DNA from: an uncultured Nocardioides sp.
GTDB taxonomy: Bacteria; Actinomycetota; Actinomycetes; Propionibacteriales; Nocardioidaceae
Direction: 5' to 3'
Assembly (NCBI RefSeq): GCF_947488515.1
Contig: NZ_CANKZF010000001.1
Span: 2,170,001 to 2,234,000 of the forward strand
Length of the DNA stretch: 64,000 bases
Positions 1 to 9,014 of the stretch are shown one piece after another; position 1 is the first letter of the stretch, and each line of letters opens with the position of its first letter. Both the position numbers and the translations under genes were made by a program. The notes under the pieces are model-generated. The model searched no databases and had not been told where the DNA came from. It saw nothing but the letters and a program-made list of their open reading frames with translations.

Positions 1-280
1 TGCCGGCGAGGTCGGTCCAGCACAGCTCGGAGTAGGGCTGGTGCTCGTTGCCCCACCCGGTCGGCACGCACGCCGTCTTGCTCACCATGCCGGCGGCGAG
101 GGTCACCGCCGTGGCGCCGGTCAGCACGCGCGCGGCGCTCCACCACCGGTGCCCGCCGGCGTGGTCACCCAGGGGTCCGCCGACGACCTCCGACATCGCC
201 GCGGCGACCGGGTCGGTGCGCGTGGGCGCGTCGTGGTCGCCGGTGTCGACCTCGGGCGAGGGGCGGTCGCGGCGGTCCAC
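1..280 (-). CDS. N-terminal fragment of a GT87-like membrane glycosyltransferase (cut by window edge)
   Basis: The minus strand is open from just past the end of the PBP gene to the window edge. It reads VDRRDRPSPEVDTG, then an acidic stretch, then RWWSAARVLTGATAVTLAAGMVSKT and a Cys/Trp-rich piece ending YSELCWTDLAG. A cytosolic tail, a first membrane helix and a Cys-containing loop with WGNEHQPY and CWTDL is how actinobacterial DUF2029/GT87 polyprenol-phosphate mannosyltransferases usually begin, but only about 93 residues are visible and no catalytic motif is reached. The GTG at 280 is the first reasonable start; it lies 9 nt past the PBP stop, so the two genes are probably co-transcribed. 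Identity rests on recall of the family pattern. Confidence 0.55.
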   Translation of the reverse strand, partial: MDRRDRPSPEVDTGDHDAPTRTDPVAAAMSEVVGGPLGDHAGGHRWWSAARVLTGATAVTLAAGMVSKTACVPTGWGNEHQPYSELCWTDLAG

Positions 281-288
281 CGGCGTGC

Positions 289-2649
289 TCAGCGGCGGAG
301 GTCGGCCAGCGGCTGGCGCGGCTGGAAGCGCCCGCTCGGCGGCGGGGTGGTCGGCGGCGGGACCGTCTCGGTCGGCGGGGGCGGGGGCGGCGTCGTCGTC
401 GGGGGCGGCGTCGTCGGGACGGGCGTCTCGGTCGGGACGGGAACCTCGGTCGGCACCGGCGTCTCCGTCGGGGTCTCCGTGGGAGTCTCCGTCGGCGTCT
501 CGGTGGGCGGGCCGGCGGTCTCGGTCGGCGTGTTGGACGGCTGCGGCGCGGACGAGGACGGCGGCGGGGGCGGGGGCGGGGGCGGGGTGTAGTCGTGGCC
601 CTCGTCCGGCGCGTCACCGTCGACGTAGACGGGCTCGGGGAAGTCCTCGACCTCCTTGCCCTCCATCACCCGCCCCATGATCGAGGTCCAGGTCTTGGCG
701 GGGTAGTTGCCGCCGAAGTAGCCGGACTTGCCGTCGGAGCTGGTCGGCAGCCACAGGTCGGCACCGTCGGGCCGCGGGACGTCGAGCCCCTCGCGGCCCT
801 TGCCGCGGACGTACATCACAGCGGTCGAGACCTGCGGGGTCATACCGACGAACCACGAGGAGGAGACCTCGTCGTCGTCATTGGTGGCCGTGCCGGTCTT
901 GCCCGCCGCGGGGCGGTCCAGGGCCAGTGCCTCGGTGCCCGACCCGGACTGGACGACCTGCTGCAGCGCGTAGGTCACGTCGGCCGAGATGTCGGGGTCG
1001 ACGGTCTCCTTGCTGCGCGGCTTGGCCTCGTAGAGGACCTCGCCGCTCTGGTCGACGACCTTCTGCAGGACGTGGACCTCGTTGCGGACACCGTTGTTGG
1101 CGAGGGTCGCGTAGGCGTTGGCCATGTTGATCGGGCTGACCTGGGCCGTGCCGAGGGTGACGCCGACGTTCTCCTGGAAGTCGATCGAGCGGCGCGGGAT
1201 GCCCCACCGCTCCGTCTCGTTGCCCGGGATGCCGAGGTCCTCGGCGGCCTGGATGACCTTCTGCGGCCCGTCGTCCATCGAGTCGACCATGTCGACGAAG
1301 GCGGTGTTGACCGAGTTCTCGGTGGCGGACAGCATCGAGACGGCGGAGCCGTAGTCGGTGTCGCCCTGGTTGCTGAACTCGGTGCCGGCGATGTCGATGG
1401 GGCTGTTGCCCTCGAAGGTGTCGTTGAGCGAGAAGCCGTCGCGGATGGCCGCCACGTCGGTGGCCGCCTTCATCGTCGAGCCGGCCATGCCGCCCGAGAC
1501 CGCCCAGTTGATCTGGGACTCGAGGTAGTCCTGGCCGCCGTAGAAGCCGAGCAGCTCGCCGGTCGAGGTGTCGACGGTGGCGGCGCCGATGTGCAGGTCC
1601 TTGTTGCCGGCCGGGCCGGGCATGCCGGCGTCGGGGCGCTGCTCGTCGACGGCCTCCTCGACGTCGGTCATCACCTTCGGGTCGAACGTGGTGGTGATGC
1701 GCAGGCCACCGCCGTCGATCTCGTCCTCGGTGGCGATGCCGCGGGCCAGGATCTCCTGCTTGACGAGCGCGAGCATGTGGCCGCGCTGGCCGCCGAACTG
1801 GCTCTGCGCGGCGATCTTGGGGAACTTCGGCAGCTTCTTCAGCGCCTTGTCACGCTGCTCGGGCGTGATCGTCTCCATCTCGGCCATGCTGTCGAGGACG
1901 TAGGCGTAGCGGCCCTTGAGGTCGTCCTTGGCCTCCTTGCCGTTGGCCGGGTCGTACTTCGAGGGGTTGTTGAGCACGGTGGCGAGCACGGCGGACTCAC
2001 GCAGGTTGAGGTCCTTGGCCGGGTGGTCGAAGTAGGCCTCGGAGGCGGCCTCGACGCCGTAGGCGCCACGGCCGAAGTAGATGGTGTTGAGGTAGCCCTC
2101 GAGCACCTCTTCCTTGCTCAGCTCCTGCTGGATCTTCAGCGACACGACCGCCTCGCGGATCTTGCGCTTGTAGCTCTGCTCGCTGGTCAGGTAGAGGATC
2201 TTGACGTACTGCTGGGTGATCGTGGACGCACCCTGCCGGTCGTTGCCGCGGGCGTTGGAGAAGAAGGCGCGCGCGATGCCCTTCGGGTCGATGCCCTTGT
2301 CGGTCCAGAAGGTCTGGTTCTCCGCGGCGACCACCGCGTCCTGCATGGACTCGGGCATGTCGGCCAGCGGGATCGAGACCCGGTTCTGGTCCTCGTAGTA
2401 GGTGCCGAGCTGCTGCTCACCGTCGCGGTAGTAGACGAAGGTGGTCTGCGCCTCGAAGTCCTCGTTGGGCTCCGGGATGCTGATCGCCTGGTAGAGGACC
2501 ACGACGACTCCGCCGAGGACCAGGGCGCCGACGACGCCCACGATCGCCAGGATCTTCGCGACCCGGGCCGCCCGCTGCTTGCCGGTGCGCCTCGCCTGGG
2601 GCCGTCGTGTCTGGGCCTTGCCGTCGGCCCGCCGCTTCTTAGCACTCAC
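289..2649 (-). CDS. ponA: Class A penicillin-binding protein (bifunctional transglycosylase/transpeptidase)
   Basis: Polymerises and cross-links peptidoglycan on the outer face of the membrane. About 786 residues from the GTG at 2649: a basic cytosolic tail ([14 protein letters not shown]), one membrane anchor ([15 protein letters not shown]), a GT51 transglycosylase domain with AAENQTFW and QGASTITQQ, then a transpeptidase domain with STMK (catalytic Ser near residue 391), SVN and GKTGTA near residue 582. The C-terminal roughly 100 residues are low-complexity Pro/Thr/Glu (repeated PTET units), as in mycobacterial PonA1. The longer open frame to 2730 adds 27 residues overlapping the PadR promoter and gene, so GTG 2649 is preferred although no clear ribosome site precedes it. 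PBP next to PadR and ino1 recalls the Rv0046c-Rv0050 neighbourhood of M. tuberculosis. Confidence 0.95.
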   Translation of the reverse strand: MSAKKRRADGKAQTRRPQARRTGKQRAARVAKILAIVGVVGALVLGGVVVVLYQAISIPEPNEDFEAQTTFVYYRDGEQQLGTYYEDQNRVSIPLADMPESMQDAVVAAENQTFWTDKGIDPKGIARAFFSNARGNDRQGASTITQQYVKILYLTSEQSYKRKIREAVVSLKIQQELSKEEVLEGYLNTIYFGRGAYGVEAASEAYFDHPAKDLNLRESAVLATVLNNPSKYDPANGKEAKDDLKGRYAYVLDSMAEMETITPEQRDKALKKLPKFPKIAAQSQFGGQRGHMLALVKQEILARGIATEDEIDGGGLRITTTFDPKVMTDVEEAVDEQRPDAGMPGPAGNKDLHIGAATVDTSTGELLGFYGGQDYLESQINWAVSGGMAGSTMKAATDVAAIRDGFSLNDTFEGNSPIDIAGTEFSNQGDTDYGSAVSMLSATENSVNTAFVDMVDSMDDGPQKVIQAAEDLGIPGNETERWGIPRRSIDFQENVGVTLGTAQVSPINMANAYATLANNGVRNEVHVLQKVVDQSGEVLYEAKPRSKETVDPDISADVTYALQQVVQSGSGTEALALDRPAAGKTGTATNDDDEVSSSWFVGMTPQVSTAVMYVRGKGREGLDVPRPDGADLWLPTSSDGKSGYFGGNYPAKTWTSIMGRVMEGKEVEDFPEPVYVDGDAPDEGHDYTPPPPPPPPPSSSAPQPSNTPTETAGPPTETPTETPTETPTETPVPTEVPVPTETPVPTTPPPTTTPPPPPPTETVPPPTTPPPSGRFQPRQPLADLRR

Positions 2650-2704
2650 AGGGCAACAGGGTACGGGGAGGGGTACGACAACCCCGATTCGTCGTGCCCG
2701 GATA

Positions 2705-2717
2705 TATCGGTACGATA
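2705..2717. promoter_or_regulatory. Inverted repeat over the padR -10 box (candidate autoregulatory operator)
   Basis: TATCG-GTA-CGATA is a perfect 5-bp-arm inverted repeat. It overlaps a TACGAT hexamer (2711-2716) placed 7 nt before the ATG of the PadR gene, a -10 position fitting a leaderless transcript. PadR proteins commonly repress their own promoter, so this is the natural candidate site; binding is inferred. It also lies 56 bp upstream of the divergent PBP start. Confidence 0.45.
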
Positions 2718-2723
2718 GGTCAC

Positions 2724-3308
2724 ATGGCACGTCGTGGCGACACCATCGAGCTCGCAGTCCTCGGACTGCTGCACGAGGGACCCATGCACGGCTACGAGCT
2801 CCGCAAGCGGCTCAACCTCATGCTCGGATGGGGTCGCGTGCTGTCCTACGGCTCGCTCTACCCCGCGCTGAAGAAGATGCTCCGCGCCAACCTCATCACC
2901 GAGGTCGCGGCTCCTGCCACGGCGTCCACCCGGCGCCCGCGCATCACCTACGAGGTCACGCCCGCCGGCAACGAGCACTTCCAGCGACTCATGACCGAGG
3001 TCGGCCCCACCGCGTGGGAGGACGACAACTTCGACATCCGGTTCGCGTTCTTCTCCTCCACCGACATGGAGATCCGGCTCCGCGTCCTGGAGGGACGGCG
3101 ATCGCGGCTGCAGGAGCGGCTCGCCCGCGTCCAGGGGGAGCTCGAGCGCACCCAGGCCGAGGTCAACCGCTACGCCGCCGAGCTCCAGCGCCACGGGGTG
3201 GAGTCGGTGGAGCGCGAGGTGCGGTGGCTCTCGGACCTGATCCAGGCCGAGCGCGGCGACGTACGTCCCGCACCGGCTCCAGCACCAGCACCGACCACGA
3301 ACGACTGA
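2724..3308 (+). CDS. PadR family transcriptional regulator
   Basis: 194 residues from ATG 2724. The N-terminal winged helix carries the PadR signature ([23 protein letters not shown], then [14 protein letters not shown] and [13 protein letters not shown]). The C-terminal half, about residues 110-185, is a charged helical region ([26 protein letters not shown]) that would form the dimer coiled coil. A TACGAT -10 box 7 nt upstream and no Shine-Dalgarno sequence suggest a leaderless mRNA. The gene lies 56 nt upstream of inositol-phosphate synthase on the same strand, the arrangement of Rv0047c-Rv0046c in M. tuberculosis, so it may control inositol synthesis as well as itself; its ligand is unknown. 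An in-frame start at 2694 would put the operator inside the gene and is rejected. Confidence 0.9.
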   Translation: MARRGDTIELAVLGLLHEGPMHGYELRKRLNLMLGWGRVLSYGSLYPALKKMLRANLITEVAAPATASTRRPRITYEVTPAGNEHFQRLMTEVGPTAWEDDNFDIRFAFFSSTDMEIRLRVLEGRRSRLQERLARVQGELERTQAEVNRYAAELQRHGVESVEREVRWLSDLIQAERGDVRPAPAPAPAPTTND

Positions 3309-3364
3309 ACACCGTCAACCAGCCACAACCAGCCAGCACGACCAGCGATGAGAAGGAGAGCCCC

Positions 3365-4447
3365 ATGGGTTCGGTACGAGTAGGGATCGTGGGAGTCGGC
3401 AACTGCGCCACCTCCCTCATCCAGGGCGTTGAGTACTACAAGGACGCGGACCCGACCGGGACCGTCCCCGGGCTCATGCACGTCGTCTTCGGTGACTACC
3501 ACGTCAAGGACGTCGAGTTCGTGGTCGCCTTCGACGTCGACGACAAGAAGGTCGGCAAGGACCTGTCCGAGGCCATCAACGCCTCGGAGAACAACACCAT
3601 CAAGATCGCCGACGTCCCGACGCTCGGCGTCGAGGTCAAGCGCGGCCCGACCCTCGACGGCCTCGGCAAGTACTACCGCCAGACCATCGAGGAGTCCGGC
3701 GCCGAGCCGGTCGACGTGGTCCAGGCGCTCAAGGACGCCGAGGTCGACGTCCTCGTCTCCTACCTCCCGGTGGGCTCCGAGGAGGCCGACAAGTTCTACG
3801 CCCAGTGCGCGATCGACGCCGGCGTGGGCTTCGTCAACGCCCTTCCCGTCTTCATCGCCTCCGACCCCGAGTGGGCCAAGAAGTTCGAGGACGCCGGCGT
3901 CCCGATCGTCGGTGACGACATCAAGAGCCAGGTCGGCGCCACCATCACCCACCGCGTGATGGCGAAGCTGTTCGAGGACCGCGGCGTCGCGCTGGACCGC
4001 ACCTACCAGCTCAACGTCGGCGGCAACATGGACTTCAAGAACATGCTCGAGCGCGAGCGCCTGGAGTCCAAGAAGGTCTCCAAGACCCAGGCCGTGACGT
4101 CCAACCTCACCGGCGAGCTCGCCGACAAGGTCAGCGACCGCAACGTCCACATCGGTCCGTCGGACTACGTCGCGTGGCTCGACGACCGCAAGTGGGCCTA
4201 CGTCCGCCTCGAGGGTCGCGCGTTCGGCGACGTCCCCCTCAACCTCGAGTACAAGCTCGAGGTCTGGGACTCCCCCAACTCGGCCGGCATCATCATCGAC
4301 GCCGTTCGTGCGGCCAAGATCGCCAAGGACCGCGGCATCGGCGGCCCGATCCTCCCCGCCTCGGCCTACCTCATGAAGTCCCCGCCCGTGCAGATGGCCG
4401 ACGAGGTCGGTCGCGCCGAGCTGGAGAAGTTCATCGCCGGCGAGTGA
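3365..4447 (+). CDS. ino1: Myo-inositol-1-phosphate synthase
   Basis: Converts glucose-6-phosphate to myo-inositol-1-phosphate with an internal NAD redox cycle, supplying phosphatidylinositol and mycothiol. 360 residues, the usual actinobacterial length. Visible marks are the N-terminal Rossmann [16 protein letters not shown], the [14 protein letters not shown] active-site segment, [12 protein letters not shown], and the C-terminal [13 protein letters not shown] 3365 has an AAGGAG ribosome site about 8 nt upstream; the longer frame from 2579 runs back through the PadR gene in another phase and is not coding. It is followed by a strong GC hairpin at 4480-4508, so transcription probably stops there. 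Confidence 0.97.
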   Translation: MGSVRVGIVGVGNCATSLIQGVEYYKDADPTGTVPGLMHVVFGDYHVKDVEFVVAFDVDDKKVGKDLSEAINASENNTIKIADVPTLGVEVKRGPTLDGLGKYYRQTIEESGAEPVDVVQALKDAEVDVLVSYLPVGSEEADKFYAQCAIDAGVGFVNALPVFIASDPEWAKKFEDAGVPIVGDDIKSQVGATITHRVMAKLFEDRGVALDRTYQLNVGGNMDFKNMLERERLESKKVSKTQAVTSNLTGELADKVSDRNVHIGPSDYVAWLDDRKWAYVRLEGRAFGDVPLNLEYKLEVWDSPNSAGIIIDAVRAAKIAKDRGIGGPILPASAYLMKSPPVQMADEVGRAELEKFIAGE

Positions 4448-4479
4448 CCCCCCACCCTGGCCCGGCGCCAGTCGACGCA

Positions 4480-4508
4480 GGCCCCGCCCCCTCCGTGGGG
4501 GCGGGGCC
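4480..4508 (+). terminator. GC-rich hairpin terminator after ino1
   Basis: A perfect 12-bp stem (4480-4491 with 4497-4508) closes a 5-nt loop (TCCGT). There is no U-tract, which is usual for actinobacterial terminators. It ends 24 nt before the -10 box of the next gene. Confidence 0.75.
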
Positions 4509-4544
4509 CGCGTGCTTCCGGGAGAGGGTCGTACGCTCGCGGCC

Positions 4545-5174
4545 GTGACCGCACGCACCCCCCTCGTGGTCGGCTTCGACCTCGACCTCACCCTGATCGA
4601 CACCGCGGCCGGGTTCCGGCAGGTGCTGCTCGCGCTCGGCGCCGAGCTCGACGTGGACTTCCCGGTCGAGGAGATGACGGCGCGGCTCGGTCCGCCCCTC
4701 GACCACCTCCTCGCACCGCACCTGCCGCCGGACCAGGTCGGCCCGGCGGGTGACCGGTTCCGCGCCCTCTACCCCGACCACGCGATCACGACGGTGCCCG
4801 CGCTGGCCGGGGCCCACGAGGCGTTCGCGGCGGTGCGCGCCCACGGGGGTCGGGTGCTCGTCGTCACCGGCAAGTACGGCCCCAACGCCCAGCTCCACCT
4901 CGACCACCTCGGCCTCGAGGCCGACCACCTCGAGAGCTGGGTGTGGGGCGTCGGCAAGGCCGAGGTGCTGCGCCGGGAGGGAGCGCTGGCCTACGTCGGC
5001 GACCACGTGCACGACGTCGAGGGCGCCCGGGCCGCCGACGTGCTCAGCGTGTCGGTGCTGACCGGCGGGTGCACGCGCGCCGAGCTCGAGGAGGCCGGCA
5101 CCGACGTCGTCCTCGACGACCTGTCGGCCTTCCCGGCCTGGCTCGACGCCGCGGTCCGCGACCGCAGCGCCTGA
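4545..5174 (+). CDS. HAD-superfamily phosphatase (phosphoglycolate phosphatase-like)
   Basis: 209 residues from GTG 4545. All HAD motifs are visible: motif I FDLDLTLID (nucleophile and acid Asp), motif II VVTGKYG, a motif III lysine region, and motif IV YVGDHVHDVEGAR. The helical cap insertion between motifs I and II places it in the C1-cap (Gph/PGMB-like) group; the substrate cannot be read from sequence. TACGCT at 4532-4537 stands 7 nt before the GTG with no ribosome site, so the mRNA is probably leaderless. The gene converges on the CCA-adding enzyme with 7 nt between stops. Confidence 0.88.
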   Translation: MTARTPLVVGFDLDLTLIDTAAGFRQVLLALGAELDVDFPVEEMTARLGPPLDHLLAPHLPPDQVGPAGDRFRALYPDHAITTVPALAGAHEAFAAVRAHGGRVLVVTGKYGPNAQLHLDHLGLEADHLESWVWGVGKAEVLRREGALAYVGDHVHDVEGARAADVLSVSVLTGGCTRAELEEAGTDVVLDDLSAFPAWLDAAVRDRSA

Positions 5175-5181
5175 GACCCGC

Positions 5182-6630
5182 TCAGGAGCGAGCGGCCCAC
5201 CAGGCGCGCAGCGCGGCCTCGGCCTGCTCGGGGGTCTGCGGGCCCTCGTCCATCCGCAGCTCGAGGAGGAAGGCGTAGGCCTGACCGACCTCGCGACCGG
5301 GGCCGATGTCGAGGACCTGCATGATCTGGTTGCCGTCGAGGTCGGGCCGGATCGAGGCCAGCTCCTCCTCCTCCGACAGCCGCGCGATCCGCTCCTCGAG
5401 CGAGTCGTACGTCCGGCGCAGGCGGTCCGCCTTGCGCTGGTTGCGGGTGGTGCAGTCGGCGCGGGTGAGGATGTGCAGCCGCTCGAGCTGGTCGCCGGCG
5501 TCGCGGACGTAGCGGCGTACGGCGCTGTCGGTCCACTCCCCCGAGCCGTAGCCGTGGAAGCGCAGGTGCAGCTCGACCAGGCGCGAGACCGCCTCGATGT
5601 CGTGGTTGGAGAAGCGGAGCGCCTTCATCCGCTTGCGGGTCAGCTTGGCCCCGACGACGTCGTGGTGGTGGAACGTCACGACACCCCCGGTCTCGAAGCG
5701 CCGGGTCCGCGGCTTGCCGACGTCGTGCATGAGGGCGGCGAAGCGGGCGACGAAGTCGGGCCCGCCGCCCAGGCGCTGCTCGAGGTCGATCGACTGCTCG
5801 AGGACCGTGAGGGTGTGCTCGTAGACGTCCTTGTGGCGGTGGTGCTCGTCGCGCTCGAGGGCGAGGGCGGGCAGCTCCGGCAGGACGTACGACGCCAGGC
5901 CGGTCTCGACGAGCAGCGTGAGCCCGAGCCGGGGGTGGGGGGCACACACCAGCTTCACCAGCTCGTCGCGGACCCGCTCGGCCGAGATGATCTCGATCCG
6001 GCCGGCCATCGCCGTCATCGCCTCGACCACCTCGGGCGCGACGGCGAAGCCCAGCTGCGCGGCGAACCGGGCGGCGCGCATCATCCGCAGCGGGTCGTCG
6101 GAGAAGGAGTCCTCGGGGGTGCCGGGGGTGCGCAGCACCCGCTCGGCCAGGTCGATGATCCCGCCGAACGGGTCGACGAACTCGCGGCCCGGCACCCGCA
6201 CCGCCATCGAGTTGACGCTGAAGTCACGGCGACCGAGGTCGCCCTCGAGGGAGTCACCGAAGTCGACGTCGGGCTTGCGCGAGGAGGGGTCGTAGCTCTC
6301 GGAGCGGTAGGTGGTGATCTCGACCTGCCACGGTCCCTTGCGGCAGCCGATCGTGCCGAAGTCGCGGCCCATGTCCCACACGGCGTCGGCCCAGTCGGAG
6401 ACGAGGCGCTCGGTGACGTCGGGCCGCGCGGAGGTGGTGAAGTCGAGGTCGTTCTGGAGCCGACCGATCATCGCGTCGCGGACCGGTCCGCCGACCAGCG
6501 CCAGCTCCTCGCCGGCGTCGGTGAACAGAGTGCCGAGCTCGTCGATGACCGACCCGATGCGGTCCAGCTCCTCGCCGACGCGGCGCTGGATCTCGACGAT
6601 CGTGAGGGGCTGCAGTGCGGCGTCGGACAC
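5182..6630 (-). CDS. pcnA: CCA tRNA nucleotidyltransferase
   Basis: Adds or repairs the 3' CCA end of tRNAs. 482 residues from GTG 6630, matching M. tuberculosis Rv3907c in size. The head carries the class II nucleotidyltransferase signature LVGGPVRDAMIGRLQNDLDFTTSA with metal-binding Asp pair, then the RRDFSVNSMAV and DPLRMMRAARFAAQLGF segments. The C-terminal half has an HD domain (FAALMHDVGKPRTRRF, HHHDVVGAKLTRKRMKALRFSN). A longer frame to 6783 would run through the divergent gene's promoter and is not used. It is divergent from the DUF6049 gene by 53 bp, as in mycobacteria, but the MutT4-type Nudix gene found there is missing here. Confidence 0.95.
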   Translation of the reverse strand: MSDAALQPLTIVEIQRRVGEELDRIGSVIDELGTLFTDAGEELALVGGPVRDAMIGRLQNDLDFTTSARPDVTERLVSDWADAVWDMGRDFGTIGCRKGPWQVEITTYRSESYDPSSRKPDVDFGDSLEGDLGRRDFSVNSMAVRVPGREFVDPFGGIIDLAERVLRTPGTPEDSFSDDPLRMMRAARFAAQLGFAVAPEVVEAMTAMAGRIEIISAERVRDELVKLVCAPHPRLGLTLLVETGLASYVLPELPALALERDEHHRHKDVYEHTLTVLEQSIDLEQRLGGGPDFVARFAALMHDVGKPRTRRFETGGVVTFHHHDVVGAKLTRKRMKALRFSNHDIEAVSRLVELHLRFHGYGSGEWTDSAVRRYVRDAGDQLERLHILTRADCTTRNQRKADRLRRTYDSLEERIARLSEEEELASIRPDLDGNQIMQVLDIGPGREVGQAYAFLLELRMDEGPQTPEQAEAALRAWWAARS

Positions 6631-6683
6631 GACAGGCCACTCTACGTGCCGGCCGGGTGGTGCCGAACAACTAGCATCGGTGC

Positions 6684-9014
6684 GTGCCCCGCCCGTCGTC
6701 GTTCCGTGCTGCCCTGGCGGGGCTCCTGACCTTCGGCGTCGCGAGCGCGGGTCTCCTCGCGCCCGGTGCGGCCGCGCTCGCACCCGCTCCTGCCCCCGCT
6801 CCTGCCCCCGCTCCTGCCAAGGACGACGACCCGCTCCTCGTCCACATCGACACCATGAGCCCCGTCCTGCCGGAGAGCGGTGACGTGGAGATCGGCGGGA
6901 CCGTCACCAACGTCAGCGACGAGACCTTCACGCGGGTCAACCTGCACGCCTTCTCCTCCGAGACGCCCATCCGCGACCCGCTCACGCTCTCCCAGTCGGC
7001 CACGATCGACCCCACGCTGTTCGTCGGCGACCGGGTGACCGTGCCCGGCACCTTCGACACCATCGACGAGCTGGCGCCGGGAGCGTCCGCCACCTTCAAC
7101 GACTCCGTGCCCGTCGAGCTCCTGGCCACCTCGGGCGAGCCGGGCATCTACTGGATCGGCATCCACGCCCTCGGCGACAGCTCGGTCCCGCGCGACCTCG
7201 TCGCCGACGGCCGCGCGCGCACCTTCATCCCCCGGGTGGCATCAGGAGGCGCCCAGCCACGCGAGGCCTCGGTGATCCTCCCGATCCGCAGCCGCGTGTG
7301 GTTCGACGAGGACGGCGCCGTCGCCGGCACCGACCGCTGGGCGAAGCGGCTCGCGGAGGGGGGCAGCCTCGACGGCGTCCTCGACATGGCCGACTCCGCC
7401 GGCTCCGCGCCGTACAGCTGGTTGGTGGACCCCGCCGTCCTCCACGCGCTGGCGCGCCTCGCGAACGGCAACCCGCCGCGCACCCTCGCCCCAGATCCCA
7501 ACGTGCCCGGGCAGGAGCCCGCACCCGTGGAGCCGCCCGCGGACGGCGAGGAGACACCGACCACGCCGGGCGAGACGCTCACCCCGACCCAGCCGGTCCC
7601 CACCGAGGAGCCGACCGACGAGGAGGCGCAGCTGGCGGCCTCCGCCGCGGCGTGGCTGGAGCGGTTCAAGCTGCTCGTGGGCGCGACACCGGTGCTGACG
7701 CTGCCCTACGGCGACATCGACGTCTCCGCGTCGATCCGGAACGACCGCACCCGCTTCGACCAGGCGGTCGCCCGCGGCGCCGAGGTGATGACCGCCCTGA
7801 CGCTGCCGTCCCAGCCGACCGTGGCGCCGGAGAACGACCTGCTCAGCCCCGAGGCCGTCGCCGCCATGCCCCTGGGCACGACGATCCTGCTGGGGGACAA
7901 CGCCTTCGCCATCCCGCCCAACAGCCCGACATCCGTCGTCCGGCTGCTCGGGCACGAGGTGGTGGTCACGAGCACCGGCGCGGAGGCGGGCGGACCGGCT
8001 CCGACGGCGTCCAACGACCCCCTCGCCCTGCGGCAGCGGCTGCTCAGCGAGGCCGCCCTGCGCCTCGAGGCCGACGACACGGCGCCGCTCGTCGTCACCC
8101 TGCCGACGGTGTGGCGAGGCGAGGACGCCGCGTCGTTCTTCACCGACCTCGAGCAGTCGTGGCTCGACCTAGTCCCCCTCGGGGACATCGCCGCCCGCAC
8201 GCCCAAGGGCGTCCCGGCGGCGAGCCTCACCTACACCGTCGACGACATCGACGACGAGCTCGGTCCCGAGGCCTTCTCCGCGGCCAACCGCGCCGGCGGG
8301 GCCGCCACGCTGCTGGAGCAGGTGATCATCCCGGTGACCACCATCGAGGCGCAGGTGAGCGACGAGCTGCTGGTCACCCTGTCCGAGCAGCACCGCGAGC
8401 GACCCGGGCTGGCCGTCGGCGCGGCGGAGCGGGTCGAGGAGTCGATCCGCACCGACCTCGGCAAGGTCGAGATCGAGGCACCCCCGGCGGTCACCCTCTC
8501 GAGCGACTCCGGCCCCCTCGGCGTCACGCTCGTCAACGGCCTCGACCAGCCGGTCGAGGTGCAGGTGCAGGTGCGGACCGACGGCGAGCTGACACTCAGC
8601 GGCGGCGGCGTACGACGCCTCGGTCCCGGTGCGCGCAGCGTCGTCCGGTTCGAGGCCACCACCAGCCGGGCGGGCGTGCACAACGTCCGCCTCTCGGTCA
8701 CCAGCCTCGACGGCGTGCCGCTCGGGTCCTTCGACTCGCTGCCCATCCGGGCCGCCCGGGTGAGCGCGATCATCTGGGTCGTGATGGCCCTCGGTGCGCT
8801 CGTGCTCTTCGGGATGATCGGCTACCGCCTGCCTGGCCAGATCAGGGCCCGTCGCGCCGAGCTCGCCGCCGCCGACAGCGAGCCCGATCCCGCTCCCGAT
8901 CCGGAGCCCGACGCCGAGCCCGCGACCGACCCCGAGCCTGATCCCGCGACCGACCCCGAGCCGGCGCCGACGGACGGGCCCGCAGCGGGGACCCCGGCGG
9001 CGGGGCGCTCGTGA
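6684..9014 (+). CDS. Secreted/membrane-anchored DUF6049 family protein (Rv3909-like)
   Basis: 776 residues: a signal peptide (FRAALAGLLTFGVASAGLL), an Ala-Pro repeat (five AP units), a long extracellular region, one C-terminal membrane helix (AIIWVVMALGALVLFGMIGYRL), and an acidic tail of repeated DPEPD/DPEPA units. It heads a run DUF6049-murJ-pseudokinase-sigM-anti-sigma-trxB-trxA that matches Rv3909-Rv3914. The function is unknown; context suggests a role in envelope assembly with MurJ. Its stop overlaps the MurJ start by 4 nt (GTGA), so the two are translationally coupled. TAGCAT at 6672-6677, 6 nt before the GTG, suggests a leaderless transcript. Confidence 0.85.
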   Translation: MPRPSSFRAALAGLLTFGVASAGLLAPGAAALAPAPAPAPAPAPAKDDDPLLVHIDTMSPVLPESGDVEIGGTVTNVSDETFTRVNLHAFSSETPIRDPLTLSQSATIDPTLFVGDRVTVPGTFDTIDELAPGASATFNDSVPVELLATSGEPGIYWIGIHALGDSSVPRDLVADGRARTFIPRVASGGAQPREASVILPIRSRVWFDEDGAVAGTDRWAKRLAEGGSLDGVLDMADSAGSAPYSWLVDPAVLHALARLANGNPPRTLAPDPNVPGQEPAPVEPPADGEETPTTPGETLTPTQPVPTEEPTDEEAQLAASAAAWLERFKLLVGATPVLTLPYGDIDVSASIRNDRTRFDQAVARGAEVMTALTLPSQPTVAPENDLLSPEAVAAMPLGTTILLGDNAFAIPPNSPTSVVRLLGHEVVVTSTGAEAGGPAPTASNDPLALRQRLLSEAALRLEADDTAPLVVTLPTVWRGEDAASFFTDLEQSWLDLVPLGDIAARTPKGVPAASLTYTVDDIDDELGPEAFSAANRAGGAATLLEQVIIPVTTIEAQVSDELLVTLSEQHRERPGLAVGAAERVEESIRTDLGKVEIEAPPAVTLSSDSGPLGVTLVNGLDQPVEVQVQVRTDGELTLSGGGVRRLGPGARSVVRFEATTSRAGVHNVRLSVTSLDGVPLGSFDSLPIRAARVSAIIWVVMALGALVLFGMIGYRLPGQIRARRAELAAADSEPDPAPDPEPDAEPATDPEPDPATDPEPAPTDGPAAGTPAAGRS

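Noticed and set aside
595..2718. 707-codon plus-strand frame opposite the penicillin-binding protein
   Set aside because: Antisense shadow; the minus-strand PBP has all catalytic motifs.
3170..4603. 477-codon minus-strand frame opposite ino1
   Set aside because: Shadow of inositol-phosphate synthase; no domain content.
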